DNA of 64,000 bases from Streptomyces sp. Ag109_O5-1 (GTDB taxonomy: Bacteria; Actinomycetota; Actinomycetes; Streptomycetales; Streptomycetaceae), in the NCBI RefSeq assembly GCF_003814875.1, contig NZ_RKQF01000001.1, positions 6,324,001 to 6,388,000 on the forward strand, read 5' to 3'. Shown here in pieces: positions 41,262-49,966 of the stretch. The number at the start of each line of letters is the position of its first letter. Position 1 is the first letter of the stretch. Below the pieces are notes generated by a model. It saw nothing but the letters and a program-made list of their open reading frames with translations, was not told the DNA's origin and did not search any database. Made by a program: the position numbers and the translations under genes.

Positions 41262-42014
41262 ATGACGGACGAGAGCGGCCGGGCGTACGGCGAGGAGTCG
41301 TACGGCGGTGCCGGTTACGGGTACGGCCACGGCCACGAGGGCGGCACCGCCACCGCCGCTCCCGATCCGACCGTGCCGGAGCCGAACCTCCGGGCCACCG
41401 GCGCTCCGCTCCCCGGGGCCGGGACGGACCACCTCGGCACCGTGGACTCTCCGCACGGTGACGTCATCACCGTGCCGCCCCCGGACCGGGACTCGCCGGA
41501 GAACGATCAGGCGCGGCCCGTCTTCGTGGACGCCTCGGGCCGCCGCCAGCGCCGTGTGCGCCGCGCCGCACGGCTGCTGGTGATCCCCGCCGCCTGCTAT
41601 GTCGCCCTGCTCATCAGCACGGTCCTGGGCGGTCCCACCATCAGCGCCCCGTTCGTCCCGTTGCCGGACACCCCGCACACGGCCACGCCGCACGCGACCG
41701 CCCCCGGCTCCCCGGCCGGCACCGGCCACCCGGCAGGAAGCGCGAACTCCGGTACGGCGTACGACGGCTCCCGTCCCGGTGCGAGCCGGACCGCCTCCGG
41801 CCCGACCGGTCGCCCGACGGCCTCGACCGCCGCCGCGGCCACGTCCGAGCCGACCACGACACCGGCCGGCACCGCCTCCCCGACCGCCGCCACCACCGGG
41901 AATCCCTCCGCGACTTCCTCCGCGACTCCCACCGCGGCCCCCAGCGCCGGTGCCACTGCGGCGCACTCCGGCAAGGGGCGCGCCATCGGCTCGTCCCACA
42001 AGCCCGTGAAGTGA
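41262..42014 (+). CDS. Single-pass membrane protein with Pro/Thr/Ala-rich outer tail
   Basis: The 250-residue product has a Gly/Tyr/Glu-rich cytoplasmic part, a basic stop (RRQRRVRRAARL), one membrane helix (LVIPAACYVALLISTVLGG), and a ~130-residue extracytoplasmic tail of Pro, Thr, Ala and Ser, which would be extended and possibly glycosylated. The start could also be a GTG two codons earlier. It ends 14 bases before the deacetylase/glycosyltransferase gene and is probably a partner of that enzyme. Confidence 0.7.
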   Translation: MTDESGRAYGEESYGGAGYGYGHGHEGGTATAAPDPTVPEPNLRATGAPLPGAGTDHLGTVDSPHGDVITVPPPDRDSPENDQARPVFVDASGRRQRRVRRAARLLVIPAACYVALLISTVLGGPTISAPFVPLPDTPHTATPHATAPGSPAGTGHPAGSANSGTAYDGSRPGASRTASGPTGRPTASTAAAATSEPTTTPAGTASPTAATTGNPSATSSATPTAAPSAGATAAHSGKGRAIGSSHKPVK

Positions 42015-42028
42015 TCCGAGGCCCTGAC

Positions 42029-44188
42029 ATGACCGATCGCCGAAGCCGCACCGCTGCGCTCCGTCTGCGCGGCCGTACCCGCCGGGTCACCCCCCGCACC
42101 CACTGGCTGCTGCTGTGCGTGCTCGTGGTGACCCTGTCGGCCGCCCTGCTGCTACAGGGCTACACCCACCACATGTTCGGGATCACCTCGGACGACGTGA
42201 CCGGCCCCCGGGGCCGCGCCAGAGCGGTGCCCGGCCGGGTGGCCCAGGGCGGCCCCGTGATCGCGGACGCCGACACCGCCCCGCACACCGCCCGTCCGAA
42301 GACCCGCACCATCGCCCTCACCTTCGACGACGGCCCCGACCCCACCTGGACGCCGCGCATCCTCGACGTGCTGCGCCGCAACCATGTGCACGCGACCTTC
42401 TTCGTCGTCGGCACCGAGGTCGTGGATCACCCCGACCTGGTCCGGCGGATCGTCGCCGACGGCCACCAGATCGGCATCCACACCTTCACCCACCCCGACC
42501 TGTCCCGCCTCGCCCCGTGGCAGCGTTCGCTGGAGCTGCGCGAGACCCAGCTCGCGGTGGCCGGCGCGGCCGGGGTGACCACCGCGCTGCTGAGGCCGCC
42601 GTACTCCTCGGAGAACGACGCGCTGGACGACGCCGACTGGTCGGTCCTGAAGCAGGCCGGCGCGGCCGGATACGTCACGGTGCTCTCCACCCAGGACGCC
42701 CAGGACTGGCAGCGCCCGGGTACGGAACGCATCCTCGTGAACGCCACCCCGCACGGCCGCGCCGGACAGATCCTGCTCATGCACGACGGCGGCGGCGACC
42801 GCGCCCAGACCGTCGCCGCGCTGAACACCCTGATACCCCGGCTCAAGGCCCGGGGCTTCCGGTTCGCGACGGTCGGCGCCGCGGTCGGCATGGCCGGCCC
42901 GGTCCAGCGCGCCGGACTGGGCGACCACCTCCAGGGGATGGCCCTGATCGGCCTGCTGCGGGGCGGCGACTGGATCGTACGGCTGCTGGAGGTACTGATG
43001 TTCGCGGCCGGTGCGGTCAGCGTCCTGCGCGCGGCGGTCGTGCTGTTCGCGGCCCGCCGGCACCGGCGGCTGCGCAACGGACACCGGGCCGGGGCCTGGG
43101 GACCGCCGGTGACCGAACGGGTCAGCGTCATCGTCCCCGCGTACAACGAGAGCGCCGGAATCGAGGCCGCCGTACGCTCCCTGCTCGCTTCGGACCATCC
43201 GGTCGAGATCATCGTGGTCGACGACGGCTCCACCGACGGCACCGCCGACCTGGTGGAGTCCCTCGGCCTGCCGGGGGTGCGGGTGATCCGGCAGGAGAAC
43301 GCGGGCAAGCCGGCCGCGCTCAACACCGGTCTCGCCGCCGCCACCTGCGATCTCGTGGTCATGGTCGACGGCGACACGGTCTTCGAACCCGGCACCGTAC
43401 GCACCCTCGTGCAGCCCTTCGCCGACCCGGGCGTGGGAGCCGTCTCGGGCAACGCCAAGGTCGTCAACCGCGGTGGCCTGCTCGGCCGTTGGCAGCACAT
43501 CGAGTACGTGGTCGGCTTCAACCTCGACCGCCGCCTGTTCGACCTCGCCGAGTGCATGCCGACCGTGCCCGGCGCGGTCGGTGCCTTCCGCCGCCGCGCC
43601 CTGCTCGCCCTCGGCGGCGTCAGCGACACCACCCTCGCCGAGGACACCGACCTCACCATGGCGCTGTGCCGGGCCGGCTGGCGTGTGGTCTACGAGGAGC
43701 ATGCGATCGCCTGGACCGAGGCACCGGCGTCCCTGGGCGCCCTGTGGCGCCAGCGCTACCGCTGGTGCTACGGCACCCTGCAGGCCATGTGGAAACACCG
43801 CGGCGCCCTGATCCAGCGCGGTGCCGCAGGCAAGCTCGGCCGCCGGGGGCTGGTGTACCTCCTGCTCTTCCAGGTCCTGCTGCCCCTGCTCGCACCGGTC
43901 GTCGACGTCTTCGCCGTCTACGGCCTGCTCTTCCTCGACCCGCTCCGGATCACCGCCCTGTGGCTCGCGTTCCTGCTGCTGCAACTGCTGATGGGCCTGT
44001 ACGCGTTCCGCCTGGACGGCGAACGGCCCGGCTCGCTGTGGAGCCTGCCTCTGCAGCAGTTCGTCTACCGCCAGCTGATGTACCTGGTGGTCGTCCAGTC
44101 CGTCTTCACCGCGGTGTCGGGCTCGCGGGTGCGGTGGCAGCGCATGGAGCGCTACGGCAGCCTCCGGGCCCGGGAGACGGCGTCGTAG
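42029..44188 (+). CDS. Bifunctional polysaccharide deacetylase / family 2 glycosyltransferase
   Basis: The 719-residue membrane enzyme has one N-terminal helix (WLLLCVLVVTLSAALLLQG), then an extracytoplasmic NodB deacetylase (TIALTFDDGPDPTW with Asp100-Asp101, and HTFTHPDLSRL with His151/His155), two helices, a cytoplasmic GT2 domain (VSVIVPAYNES near 365, VVDDGSTDGT, VDGDTVFEPGT, AEDTDLTMAL, QRYRW near 574-578), and C-terminal membrane helices. It probably makes and trims a beta-linked aminosugar polymer such as poly-N-acetylglucosamine, similar to PgaC with PgaB activity in one chain. Confidence 0.88.
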   Translation: MTDRRSRTAALRLRGRTRRVTPRTHWLLLCVLVVTLSAALLLQGYTHHMFGITSDDVTGPRGRARAVPGRVAQGGPVIADADTAPHTARPKTRTIALTFDDGPDPTWTPRILDVLRRNHVHATFFVVGTEVVDHPDLVRRIVADGHQIGIHTFTHPDLSRLAPWQRSLELRETQLAVAGAAGVTTALLRPPYSSENDALDDADWSVLKQAGAAGYVTVLSTQDAQDWQRPGTERILVNATPHGRAGQILLMHDGGGDRAQTVAALNTLIPRLKARGFRFATVGAAVGMAGPVQRAGLGDHLQGMALIGLLRGGDWIVRLLEVLMFAAGAVSVLRAAVVLFAARRHRRLRNGHRAGAWGPPVTERVSVIVPAYNESAGIEAAVRSLLASDHPVEIIVVDDGSTDGTADLVESLGLPGVRVIRQENAGKPAALNTGLAAATCDLVVMVDGDTVFEPGTVRTLVQPFADPGVGAVSGNAKVVNRGGLLGRWQHIEYVVGFNLDRRLFDLAECMPTVPGAVGAFRRRALLALGGVSDTTLAEDTDLTMALCRAGWRVVYEEHAIAWTEAPASLGALWRQRYRWCYGTLQAMWKHRGALIQRGAAGKLGRRGLVYLLLFQVLLPLLAPVVDVFAVYGLLFLDPLRITALWLAFLLLQLLMGLYAFRLDGERPGSLWSLPLQQFVYRQLMYLVVVQSVFTAVSGSRVRWQRMERYGSLRARETAS

Positions 44189-44226
44189 GAGGGCCGCCTC
44201 CCGGGCTCCGTCGGTGGCTGGTCCCC

Positions 44227-46842
44227 TCAGTGCGTCAGATGGACCCAGATCCCCACGATGGCCGCCGCCTGGACGAGGACCCAGGCGATCTGAACGGACA
44301 GGCCGCGCAGCTGGTAGACGGACAGCAGCAGGGCGAAACGGCTGGACTGGTACTGCAGGTCCTTGCGGAAGGTCGCCAGGTCCATCCAGATGCTGGTGAG
44401 CGTCAGGACGCACAGGAGGAGGGCGGCGTACAGGAGCAGCTGGCGGGGATCCGTGTCGATGAAATGGATGAGCGCGGCGGCCAGTACCACGGGGACGCCG
44501 TAGCCGGCGGTGAGGAACCACGCCCGTGCCTGGCTCCGGCGTCCCGGCAGCAGGCGCCACAGCGCCCCGAGCGTGAAGCCGGCCGCCGCCCATGCCATCT
44601 GATAGAGGATCAGGTCGGCGACGAATTCCGGAATGCCGACGGGGGTGAACAGAATCTGCGCTCGCCAGTAGGGAGCCTGCGCCTGGTAGTAGAGCAACAG
44701 CCCGGTGGCCGGCAGTCCGAACCAGAATGCCAGACGCCCCGCGCGGACCGCATTGGACCACCAGCGCCCGTACGGTCCCCAGGCCAGGGCGATGTCCAGC
44801 ACCGAGATCTGCTCCGGCGGCTCGTTTCCCCCGCACGCGGTGACCAGCCAATTGCGCAGGTCTTCCAGCTCCTTTTCCAGCCCCTCGGAGGTCACCCCGT
44901 CTCCATGGCCTTGGTCCAGCAGGCGCTTCTGGTGGTTGACGGTGAGGTAGTGGCGGGCCTTCTTCACCAGTTCGTCCCGGTGCGGCTCGGTGCCCAGCCT
45001 TTTCGCATAGAAACTCTTGCCCATCCGGCCCAACACGGACCAGTCGCGTCCGATGCGGAGGACCGCGTACACGGCGACGATGTTCAGCACCAGCCAGACG
45101 CCGTACAGTGCGCTGGCATTCGCGAACTTCGCCGCCCGCACTCCGACGAATAAGGCGAACAAGGAGACGATCAGCAGGCGATCCAGCTTGCTCGGCCCGC
45201 GGGAGAACCGCTCGAATCGGCGGCCCTGTGTGCGGGCCGGCCTGTTGCGGTAACGCAGCAGCGCCAGCAGGGCGATGCCTGTCAGTACCCAGCTGTAGGC
45301 GAAGATCCATTTCAGGTCGCTGAAGAAGAAGTTCTCCAGCAGCTTGCTCTGGTACTTGTTGTACTCGGCAGGGTCGTAGTGTTCGGCGAGCCAGTTGACG
45401 CGCCCCCACTGTTTCGCGCTCGCATGCCAGGCGAGTCCGAGCAGAATCGTGGCGACGGCCGCCAGCAGACATCCGACGACGGCGACGCACTGCGCCGGGA
45501 CCGCGTCCCACTGCTCGGTCCAGTGCTTGCGCAGCAAGCCTCCTTCGTGCGCGAATCGCCAGGCCCAGGCGAGCATCGCGGCCAGCCACAGCCACACGGT
45601 GGCCAAGCCGACCAGGACAAGCCCGGTGCGGCCCGGGGCGGTTGTCGTCACCGGCGCCAGGTTCTCCGGAAGACCGAAGGCACCGTGGGCCACGATCACC
45701 AGCAGGCCGATCCCCGCGACCGCACACGTGGCTGCCGTGACGGCGCGAGCCTGACCACGCCGGCCGTCGCCGGACGGGGCCGGCTCGTCAGGGCGGTCGC
45801 CGGGTGCGGCCGGTGGCGCGCCGAGGACCCAGGGGCGGGCGACGAGCACCAGGGCCAGGCCCGCGAGGATGCCGAGAATGGCGCACCACAGGGGTTTGGC
45901 TTCCTGCCATGGGATGAGCAGCCCCAGGGCGACCGCCCCGCTGAGTACGGCCCACTCCAGCAGCGTTCGCGTGAAGCTCGTGCTGTGTTCGGTGTCGGTG
46001 TCGGTGTCGGGGCCATCCGCCGCCGGTTGCCGGGCCGCGTCCCCGACCGGTGGCGGGGGCGGCGTCCCGTGCTCGGCGGCTGTTCCGGTGCGCCGGGCAC
46101 GGAGTGCGGCCACGGCGATCAGGATCGAGGCGCACACCCACCACGAGGCGACGCCCGTGGTGGCCCAGACCGACTGGGTGAACGTCGTCGTCAGCTGGCG
46201 CAGCCGGGGCGGATCGATTTCCACCTGGACCTCTTGGGGCAGCCTGTTCGTCCACACCAGCTTGTTCTCCGTGGAGGACGACGCCCGTTCCACGAGGTCG
46301 CTGAAGGAGAGGCCGTCCAGATCGGCCTCGATCCGCTTCCACCGGACGGTCTGAAGTGTCGGCGGCCACAGATAGACCATCCACGTTCTCCCTGCGGGGA
46401 CGATTTCCCAGGGGCCCACGGGGAACGGTTTGTTCGTGGTGATCCAGTTGTACGCGACGTAGTGCACCTCGACCGAAGAGTCGGTGGCGGTCACCACGGG
46501 ATCGCGGGGATGCCACTCGTTGCGCGCCCCGGGAGTCTCGTCCCCGAGCAGCAGGCACCGCATGGCCAGGCGGTACTGCGGGGACTGCACGCTGAACGTC
46601 AGCTGCTTGGCGAGCGGCCACAGTCTCGGCACCCGTACCGTCATGTCGGAGACGAGCCAGGGGTGCGACTCCTTGTGCTGCTGCAATCGCAAGGTGGCCT
46701 CGACGCTGCTTTCCCGGAGGTGTTCCGGTTGGCAGCCGGTACCGGGGTCCCGCCGCTGTTGCGCCGACGCCGGGTCGCACGTCCACACGCATGACACCAG
46801 CACCACGAGTGACAGCAGCCGCCACCATCGAGTCATCGCCAT
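44227..46842 (-). CDS. Large multi-pass membrane protein, DUF6185-like
   Basis: The 871-residue protein has a signal helix with Cys (LLSLVVLVSCVWTCDPASAQ), a ~200-residue outer domain, and then at least twelve membrane helices with a cytoplasmic loop (SKLDRLLIVSLFALFVGVRA region and the polar LGTEPHRDELVKKARHYLTV). I relate it to the proteins annotated DUF6185 from length and layout only. Function unknown. GC content is lower than in the gene on its left, and island sequence begins 0.9 kb to its right, so it may be acquired. The ATG at 46842 follows GGGAGAGG. Confidence 0.65.
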   Translation of the reverse strand: MAMTRWWRLLSLVVLVSCVWTCDPASAQQRRDPGTGCQPEHLRESSVEATLRLQQHKESHPWLVSDMTVRVPRLWPLAKQLTFSVQSPQYRLAMRCLLLGDETPGARNEWHPRDPVVTATDSSVEVHYVAYNWITTNKPFPVGPWEIVPAGRTWMVYLWPPTLQTVRWKRIEADLDGLSFSDLVERASSSTENKLVWTNRLPQEVQVEIDPPRLRQLTTTFTQSVWATTGVASWWVCASILIAVAALRARRTGTAAEHGTPPPPPVGDAARQPAADGPDTDTDTEHSTSFTRTLLEWAVLSGAVALGLLIPWQEAKPLWCAILGILAGLALVLVARPWVLGAPPAAPGDRPDEPAPSGDGRRGQARAVTAATCAVAGIGLLVIVAHGAFGLPENLAPVTTTAPGRTGLVLVGLATVWLWLAAMLAWAWRFAHEGGLLRKHWTEQWDAVPAQCVAVVGCLLAAVATILLGLAWHASAKQWGRVNWLAEHYDPAEYNKYQSKLLENFFFSDLKWIFAYSWVLTGIALLALLRYRNRPARTQGRRFERFSRGPSKLDRLLIVSLFALFVGVRAAKFANASALYGVWLVLNIVAVYAVLRIGRDWSVLGRMGKSFYAKRLGTEPHRDELVKKARHYLTVNHQKRLLDQGHGDGVTSEGLEKELEDLRNWLVTACGGNEPPEQISVLDIALAWGPYGRWWSNAVRAGRLAFWFGLPATGLLLYYQAQAPYWRAQILFTPVGIPEFVADLILYQMAWAAAGFTLGALWRLLPGRRSQARAWFLTAGYGVPVVLAAALIHFIDTDPRQLLLYAALLLCVLTLTSIWMDLATFRKDLQYQSSRFALLLSVYQLRGLSVQIAWVLVQAAAIVGIWVHLTH

Positions 46843-47021
46843 AGGGCCGACACCTCTCCCTGTCCCCGGCGAATCTAGACAAAGCGTTGTATCTGTCATG
46901 AACAGACACACGTCGAACGTCTGACACACACCCCCTTGGGCGTGCCGGTGGCATTTGCGGGGCCTGGTTCGGCGCCTGAGAATGGAAGGCCGGTGACCGT
47001 CAGCCGATTGACGGAGGACTC

Positions 47022-47429
47022 ATGACCGACACCCCGGTGGGCGTCCCGCGCAAGCCGCTTCCCCGGTTCGAGGAGGCCGAAGGGCTGGGACCCCAGGACG
47101 CCGAGTTCGTCGAGGACCTGGTGGCGGTACTGGCCAAGCACGGGAATCTGAACCGTTTCGGCCTGTGCCTGCTGCACGACCACTTCCCGCTCCGCGCGGA
47201 CGAAGTGCTGGTGGAGACCAACGACCCCGAGGCCCGCACGCTGCACGCCCACGTCGAGAGGGCGGACGGCACACGGCACGCCAAGGCGTCGCAGTGGCGG
47301 TTCGTGCCCCATGCCGACGGCGAGGCGGACACGGAGCCGGCAGCGGGCCCCTGCCAGGAGATCATGCTGTGCACCACGCTCGACCTCTGCCCGGGCCACG
47401 AGCCCGACGACCGCCGCTCCGACCACTAG
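47022..47429 (+). CDS. Hypothetical protein
   Basis: The product has 135 residues. A helical N-terminal part (DAEFVEDLVAVLAKHGNLNR) leads to FGLCLLHDHFPLRADEVLVE and a Cys-containing end (PCQEIMLCTTLDLCPGH). GGAGGA lies 5 bases before the ATG. No function recognised. It lies just left of the island. Confidence 0.6.
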   Translation: MTDTPVGVPRKPLPRFEEAEGLGPQDAEFVEDLVAVLAKHGNLNRFGLCLLHDHFPLRADEVLVETNDPEARTLHAHVERADGTRHAKASQWRFVPHADGEADTEPAAGPCQEIMLCTTLDLCPGHEPDDRRSDH

Positions 47430-47453
47430 GGGCAGGACACCGGAGCGAGACAG

Positions 47454-47684
47454 GTGGTCGAGGCCGAAGGGTTCGCCGCCGACAGCGACCGGGGCGAAAT
47501 CGGCGCGGTGGACGTCGAGGGTGTTCGGTATGCGATCCGGCTCGGGCCCAGAGTGCGGCGGCTGCTGTACGAGGTCGTCGACGGGCACATGGTGAAGCGG
47601 GACGTCCTCGCGGTCGCGGCCTGGGCGGAACCGGTCGTCACCGAGGAGAGCGCCCCTGGTTGGTACTCCGCAGAGACCGACTGA
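47454..47684 (+). CDS. Hypothetical small protein ending at an arm-type site
   Basis: The 76-residue product (VRYAIRLGPRVRRLLYEVVD in the middle) has no recognised domain. Its stop codon TGA is the start of a degenerate paired TGAGAC repeat, as for the AICE integrase, so this may be a fragment left beside an old attachment site. A GTG start with GACAGGTG is weak. Confidence 0.45.
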   Translation: MVEAEGFAADSDRGEIGAVDVEGVRYAIRLGPRVRRLLYEVVDGHMVKRDVLAVAAWAEPVVTEESAPGWYSAETD

Positions 47685-47701
47685 GACGGAAACCGGGACG
47701 G
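47682..47701 (+). repeat. Degenerate paired TGAGAC repeat
   Basis: TGAGAC at 47682 and CGGGAC at 47694 keep the 12-bp period with two substitutions in the second unit. Confidence 0.5.
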
Positions 47702-47710
47702 ACGAACGCC

Positions 47711-47744
47711 AGAGGGCCGGGCCACTTTCGTGGTCCGGCCCTCT
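47711..47744 (-). terminator. tRNA-type terminator hairpin left of att copy A
   Basis: AGAGGGCCGG and CCAC pair with GTGG and CCGGCCCTCT around TTTC. It is placed as at the other att copies, 6 bases before the tRNA 3' end. Confidence 0.6.
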
Positions 47745-47750
47745 GAGCCG

Positions 47751-47795
47751 GCGGAGGACACGAGATTCGAACTCGTGAGGGGTCGCCCCCAACAC
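47751..47795 (-). repeat. tRNA-Ser(GGA) 3'-end fragment, att copy A (degenerate)
   Basis: Reads on the minus strand as GTTGGGGGCGACCCC, then ACGAGTTCGAATCTCGT and a 3' acceptor end. It has two transitions relative to copies B and C. It marks the left end of the accretion island. Confidence 0.75.
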
Positions 47796-47818
47796 AGAAC
47801 TGAAACCAGGGCGCCGGG

Positions 47819-48244
47819 TCATACCTTCTTGACGACGATGGTGTCCGGGAGGAGCTTCTCCAGGTCGTCTACGTCCGAGGTGAAGACTGTGACCTGCCCT
47901 TTCTGCTGGCGTGCGATGACAGCGAGCACGGCATCGATCGCGTACTTGTGACCGTGCAGCTTGGCGTCGGCCAAGAGACGCCGGGCCTGGCGGGCCTCGT
48001 CCTTTCCGATATCGGCGACCTTGAGTCGGGAGAGCACCCAGTCCCAGCGCTGCTCGGTGGTCCTGCCGTCGTACGCCTCGACCAGCGTCATGGGAGACGT
48101 CACCACTTCGGCCTCACCCTCGGCCGCGAGGTCGAGCCAGGCGATCATCCTGCGGTCGCCGCGCACGGCCAGGGACAGGGCTTCGCAGTCGAGTACGAAG
48201 ACGCGCGGTAGCCGCTGCCTGTGCTCACCGGCGCGCTTCTTCAC
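47819..48244 (-). CDS. PIN-domain toxin (VapC-like), module 1
   Basis: The 141-residue protein has the PIN acidic positions: VFVLDCEALSLAV (Asp near residue 19), TSPMTLVEAY (Glu), LHGHKYAIDAVLA (Asp), and VFTSDVDDLEKL (Asp pair). PIN toxins cleave RNA, often tRNA or rRNA. The GTG start overlaps the antitoxin stop by GTGA. Modules 2 and 3 encode clear paralogues sharing LHGHKYA. Confidence 0.85.
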   Translation of the reverse strand: MKKRAGEHRQRLPRVFVLDCEALSLAVRGDRRMIAWLDLAAEGEAEVVTSPMTLVEAYDGRTTEQRWDWVLSRLKVADIGKDEARQARRLLADAKLHGHKYAIDAVLAVIARQQKGQVTVFTSDVDDLEKLLPDTIVVKKV

Positions 48245-48519
48245 GCGGCCTCTCCGGCATCGTGTCCTCCGGCGGTGCGACGGCGCTCGTGCTCGGCGTC
48301 GAGATCGTCCAGTTCCGCGAGGGCTGCCGCGCGCTCGTCCTCGGTGACCGGCCCGTGCTCCTCCTGCAGCCAGTTGACCAGCTCCAGCAGCCGGTCCCGA
48401 TCGCGCTTGAATCGCAGTGCTTCGGCTACATACGCCGAAAGCCCCCGCTCAGCCGCGTCGGCGCGGATCTCGTCGAGGAGATCTTCGGGGATCGTCACCG
48501 TGACTTTTTTCGTCGCCAT
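48241..48519 (-). CDS. RHH/CopG-type antitoxin, module 1
   Basis: The 92-residue protein starts MATKKVTVTIPEDLLDEIRA, a ribbon-helix-helix domain, followed by an acidic helical tail (ELDDLDAEHERRRTAGG) that would wrap the toxin. An ATG four codons upstream is also possible. It leads the toxin gene with a 4-base overlap, and the pair is divergent from module 2. Confidence 0.82.
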   Translation of the reverse strand: MATKKVTVTIPEDLLDEIRADAAERGLSAYVAEALRFKRDRDRLLELVNWLQEEHGPVTEDERAAALAELDDLDAEHERRRTAGGHDAGEAA

Positions 48520-48674
48520 ACTAGAGACCATACTCCTGGTGTAAGCGCCCTTACCAGGGTCGCTGAACCAGTCAGGCCCCAGGATGCGGATGTGATGATC
48601 CCGGAGTCTTCCCCGATGGACCGACTGCGGGGAACAGACACCACGTAGCGCGCATACCGCAATATGCTGCGGCT

Positions 48675-48923
48675 ATGGCTGACACCACACGGATCACGGT
48701 GACGCTCCCCACTGAGCAGGTGGCGGAGCTGAAGAAGATCACGGACAACGTCTCCGGCTACGTGGCCGAAGCGGTCGCCAGGCAGATCCGGCACCAGCTT
48801 CTGGGAGCCGACCTGCGCAGCCACACGGATGAGCACGGGGCCTTCAGCGAGGAAGAGCTGGCCGAGGCGCGGGCGCGGATCTTCGGTACGACGTCGGCCG
48901 CCGGCGGCGCGAGCGTCGCGTGA
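48675..48923 (+). CDS. RHH/CopG-type antitoxin, module 2
   Basis: The 82-residue protein starts MADTTRITVTLPTEQVAELK with ribbon-helix-helix features and an acidic C-terminal tail (HTDEHGAFSEEELAEARARI). It overlaps the next start by GTGA. Its toxin partner is truncated, so it may now act only as a stray antitoxin. Confidence 0.8.
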   Translation: MADTTRITVTLPTEQVAELKKITDNVSGYVAEAVARQIRHQLLGADLRSHTDEHGAFSEEELAEARARIFGTTSAAGGASVA

Positions 48924-49237
48924 GCGGGCACATCGAGACCGTCGTCCTGGACAGCGAGGGGCTGTCGGCCTGGGTGGCGCAGGACCGGAAGGTTCTGGCG
49001 CTGTTCCAGGTGTTCCACGACATGGGAGCGGACCTTGTCGTCAGCGCCAACACCATCGTGGAGGTGAGCCATGCCAGGGTGAACCTGGCCCGACTGCAAT
49101 GGGCGCTCTCCCGGGTCAAGGTGGAGCCGGTCACGGAGGCTGCGGCCAAGGCTGCGGCCCAACTGCTCAAGGGCGCCGGTCTGCACGGACACAAGTACGC
49201 GGTCGACGCCACCGTGCCCTTGCCGGTGCCGGCGTAG
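48920..49237 (+). pseudogene. PIN-domain toxin, module 2, 3'-truncated
   Basis: The first ~95 residues match modules 1 and 3 (VVLDSEGLSAWV, SANTIVEVSHARVNLARLQW, LHGHKYAVDAT). At about base 49211 the sequence switches to an unrelated antisense fragment, so the last residues (VPLPVPA) are foreign. The C-terminal strand with the TSDxDD acids is missing, so the nuclease is probably dead. Confidence 0.8.
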
Positions 49238-49392
49238 AACCACAGGACTCCGGACCGGTCACGGGTCAGCAGGTCGGACCGGCCGTCACGGTTGAGGTCT
49301 CCGGACCACGTCAGCAGGTTGTACTTGTCCCAGCCCTTGCCGATGACAATGGACTTGTTGGTTCCCCGGGCGAACCTCCAGCCCTGCTGTGC
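49212..49392 (-). pseudogene. FG-GAP/VCBS repeat protein fragment
   Basis: The minus strand encodes WRFARGTNKSIVIGKGWDKY followed by LLTWSGDLNRDGRSDLLTRD and GVLWFYAGTGKG, a typical FG-GAP beta-propeller blade with its DLNRDGRSD calcium loop. There is no start or stop of its own, so it is a stray fragment brought in by recombination. Confidence 0.75.
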
Positions 49393-49426
49393 CAGGGGGT
49401 GCCCCCGTGTCCAGGGCACCCCCTGG
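49392..49426. other. Hairpin at the relic junction
   Basis: CCAGGGGGTGCCC and its complement enclose a 9-base loop, exactly between the FG-GAP fragment and the integrase relic. Confidence 0.5.
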
Positions 49427-49429
49427 CGG

Positions 49430-49650
49430 CCGGCGATCTGTGGGAAGAGTCGGACTACGTGTTCACCAAGCCGTTGGGTGGACCGCTGAGCCCGAACACG
49501 GACTATCACGACTGGAAGCGGCTGCTGGAAAACGCGGGAGTGCAGAACGGCCAGCTGCACGACGCCCAGCACCGTCCCGGATCGCGTCATCGACCAGATC
49601 ATGGGGGGGAGCCAGGCACCCTCGCCAGCGTGCGGACAACGGGGTCTGAG
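49430..49650 (+). pseudogene. Integrase relic (C-terminal catalytic part)
   Basis: The frame reads GDLWEESDYVFTKPLGGPLS then NTDYHDWKRLLENAGVQNGQ and LHDAQH, matching the stretch before and including the His-x-x-Arg box of tyrosine recombinases. The box is mutated (Gln for Arg) and followed by a deletion and frameshift. PDRVIDQIMG continues in another frame. It lies 60 bases left of att copy B, the place an integrase should occupy. Confidence 0.8.
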
Positions 49651-49656
49651 GACAAC

Positions 49657-49691
49657 GTCGAAGGGCCCCCTGTTTCCAGGGGCCCTTCGAC
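49657..49691 (-). terminator. tRNA-type terminator hairpin left of att copy B
   Basis: GTCGAAGGGCCCC pairs with GGGGCCCTTCGAC. The same arms recur at copy C. Confidence 0.65.
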
Positions 49692-49710
49692 AACGTGCCC
49701 GGTGAGGCAC

Positions 49711-49766
49711 TGGCGGAGGATACGAGATTCGAACTCGTGAGGGGTTGCCCCCAAGACGCTTTCCAA
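49711..49766 (-). repeat. tRNA-Ser(GGA) 3'-end fragment, att copy B
   Basis: 56 bases match att copy C at all but one position. Together with the shared left flank (CGTGCCCGGTGAGGCAC) the repeat is 73 bp. The minus strand gives the anticodon-side TTGGAAAGCG, the variable arm, the T arm and the acceptor with encoded CCA. Confidence 0.85.
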
Positions 49767-49862
49767 ATGTTCGCCAGAGGGTTCGGAGGTGGTCGCCGGT
49801 GTCCTGACCAGCAGTGGAGTGGACTGTCCAGCGGCGTCCGGACACAGCTGAACTTAGGTGAA

Positions 49863-49882
49863 TGAGACCAGAACTGAGACCG
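49863..49882 (+). repeat. Paired TGAGAC repeat right of att copy B
   Basis: TGAGAC at 49863 and 49875, 12-bp period, 97 bases inside the next segment, mirroring the attL arrangement at 13830. Confidence 0.6.
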
Positions 49883-49951
49883 TGAGGTGACGGGTGGGCG
49901 ACCCACGTCGTTCGGCGGGTGCTGGCACCCAGGCCGGATTCCTACTTATTT

Positions 49952-49957
49952 GATAAT
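49952..49957 (+). promoter_or_regulatory. -10 element for TA module 3
   Basis: GATAAT lies in a short AT-rich patch with the ATG 9 bases downstream, implying a leaderless or near-leaderless antitoxin mRNA. No clear -35 hexamer. Confidence 0.4.
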
Positions 49958-49966
49958 CTCGTCCCC

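Noticed and set aside
42152..45727. 1,191-codon minus-strand frame spanning two genes
   Set aside because: It crosses the deacetylase/GT2 gene in antisense and the DUF6185-like gene in a wrong frame. No domain supports it.
49711..49766. Functional tRNA-Ser(GGA) at att copies B or C
   Set aside because: Each copy stops after the anticodon-side sequence; D arm and 5' acceptor strand are missing.
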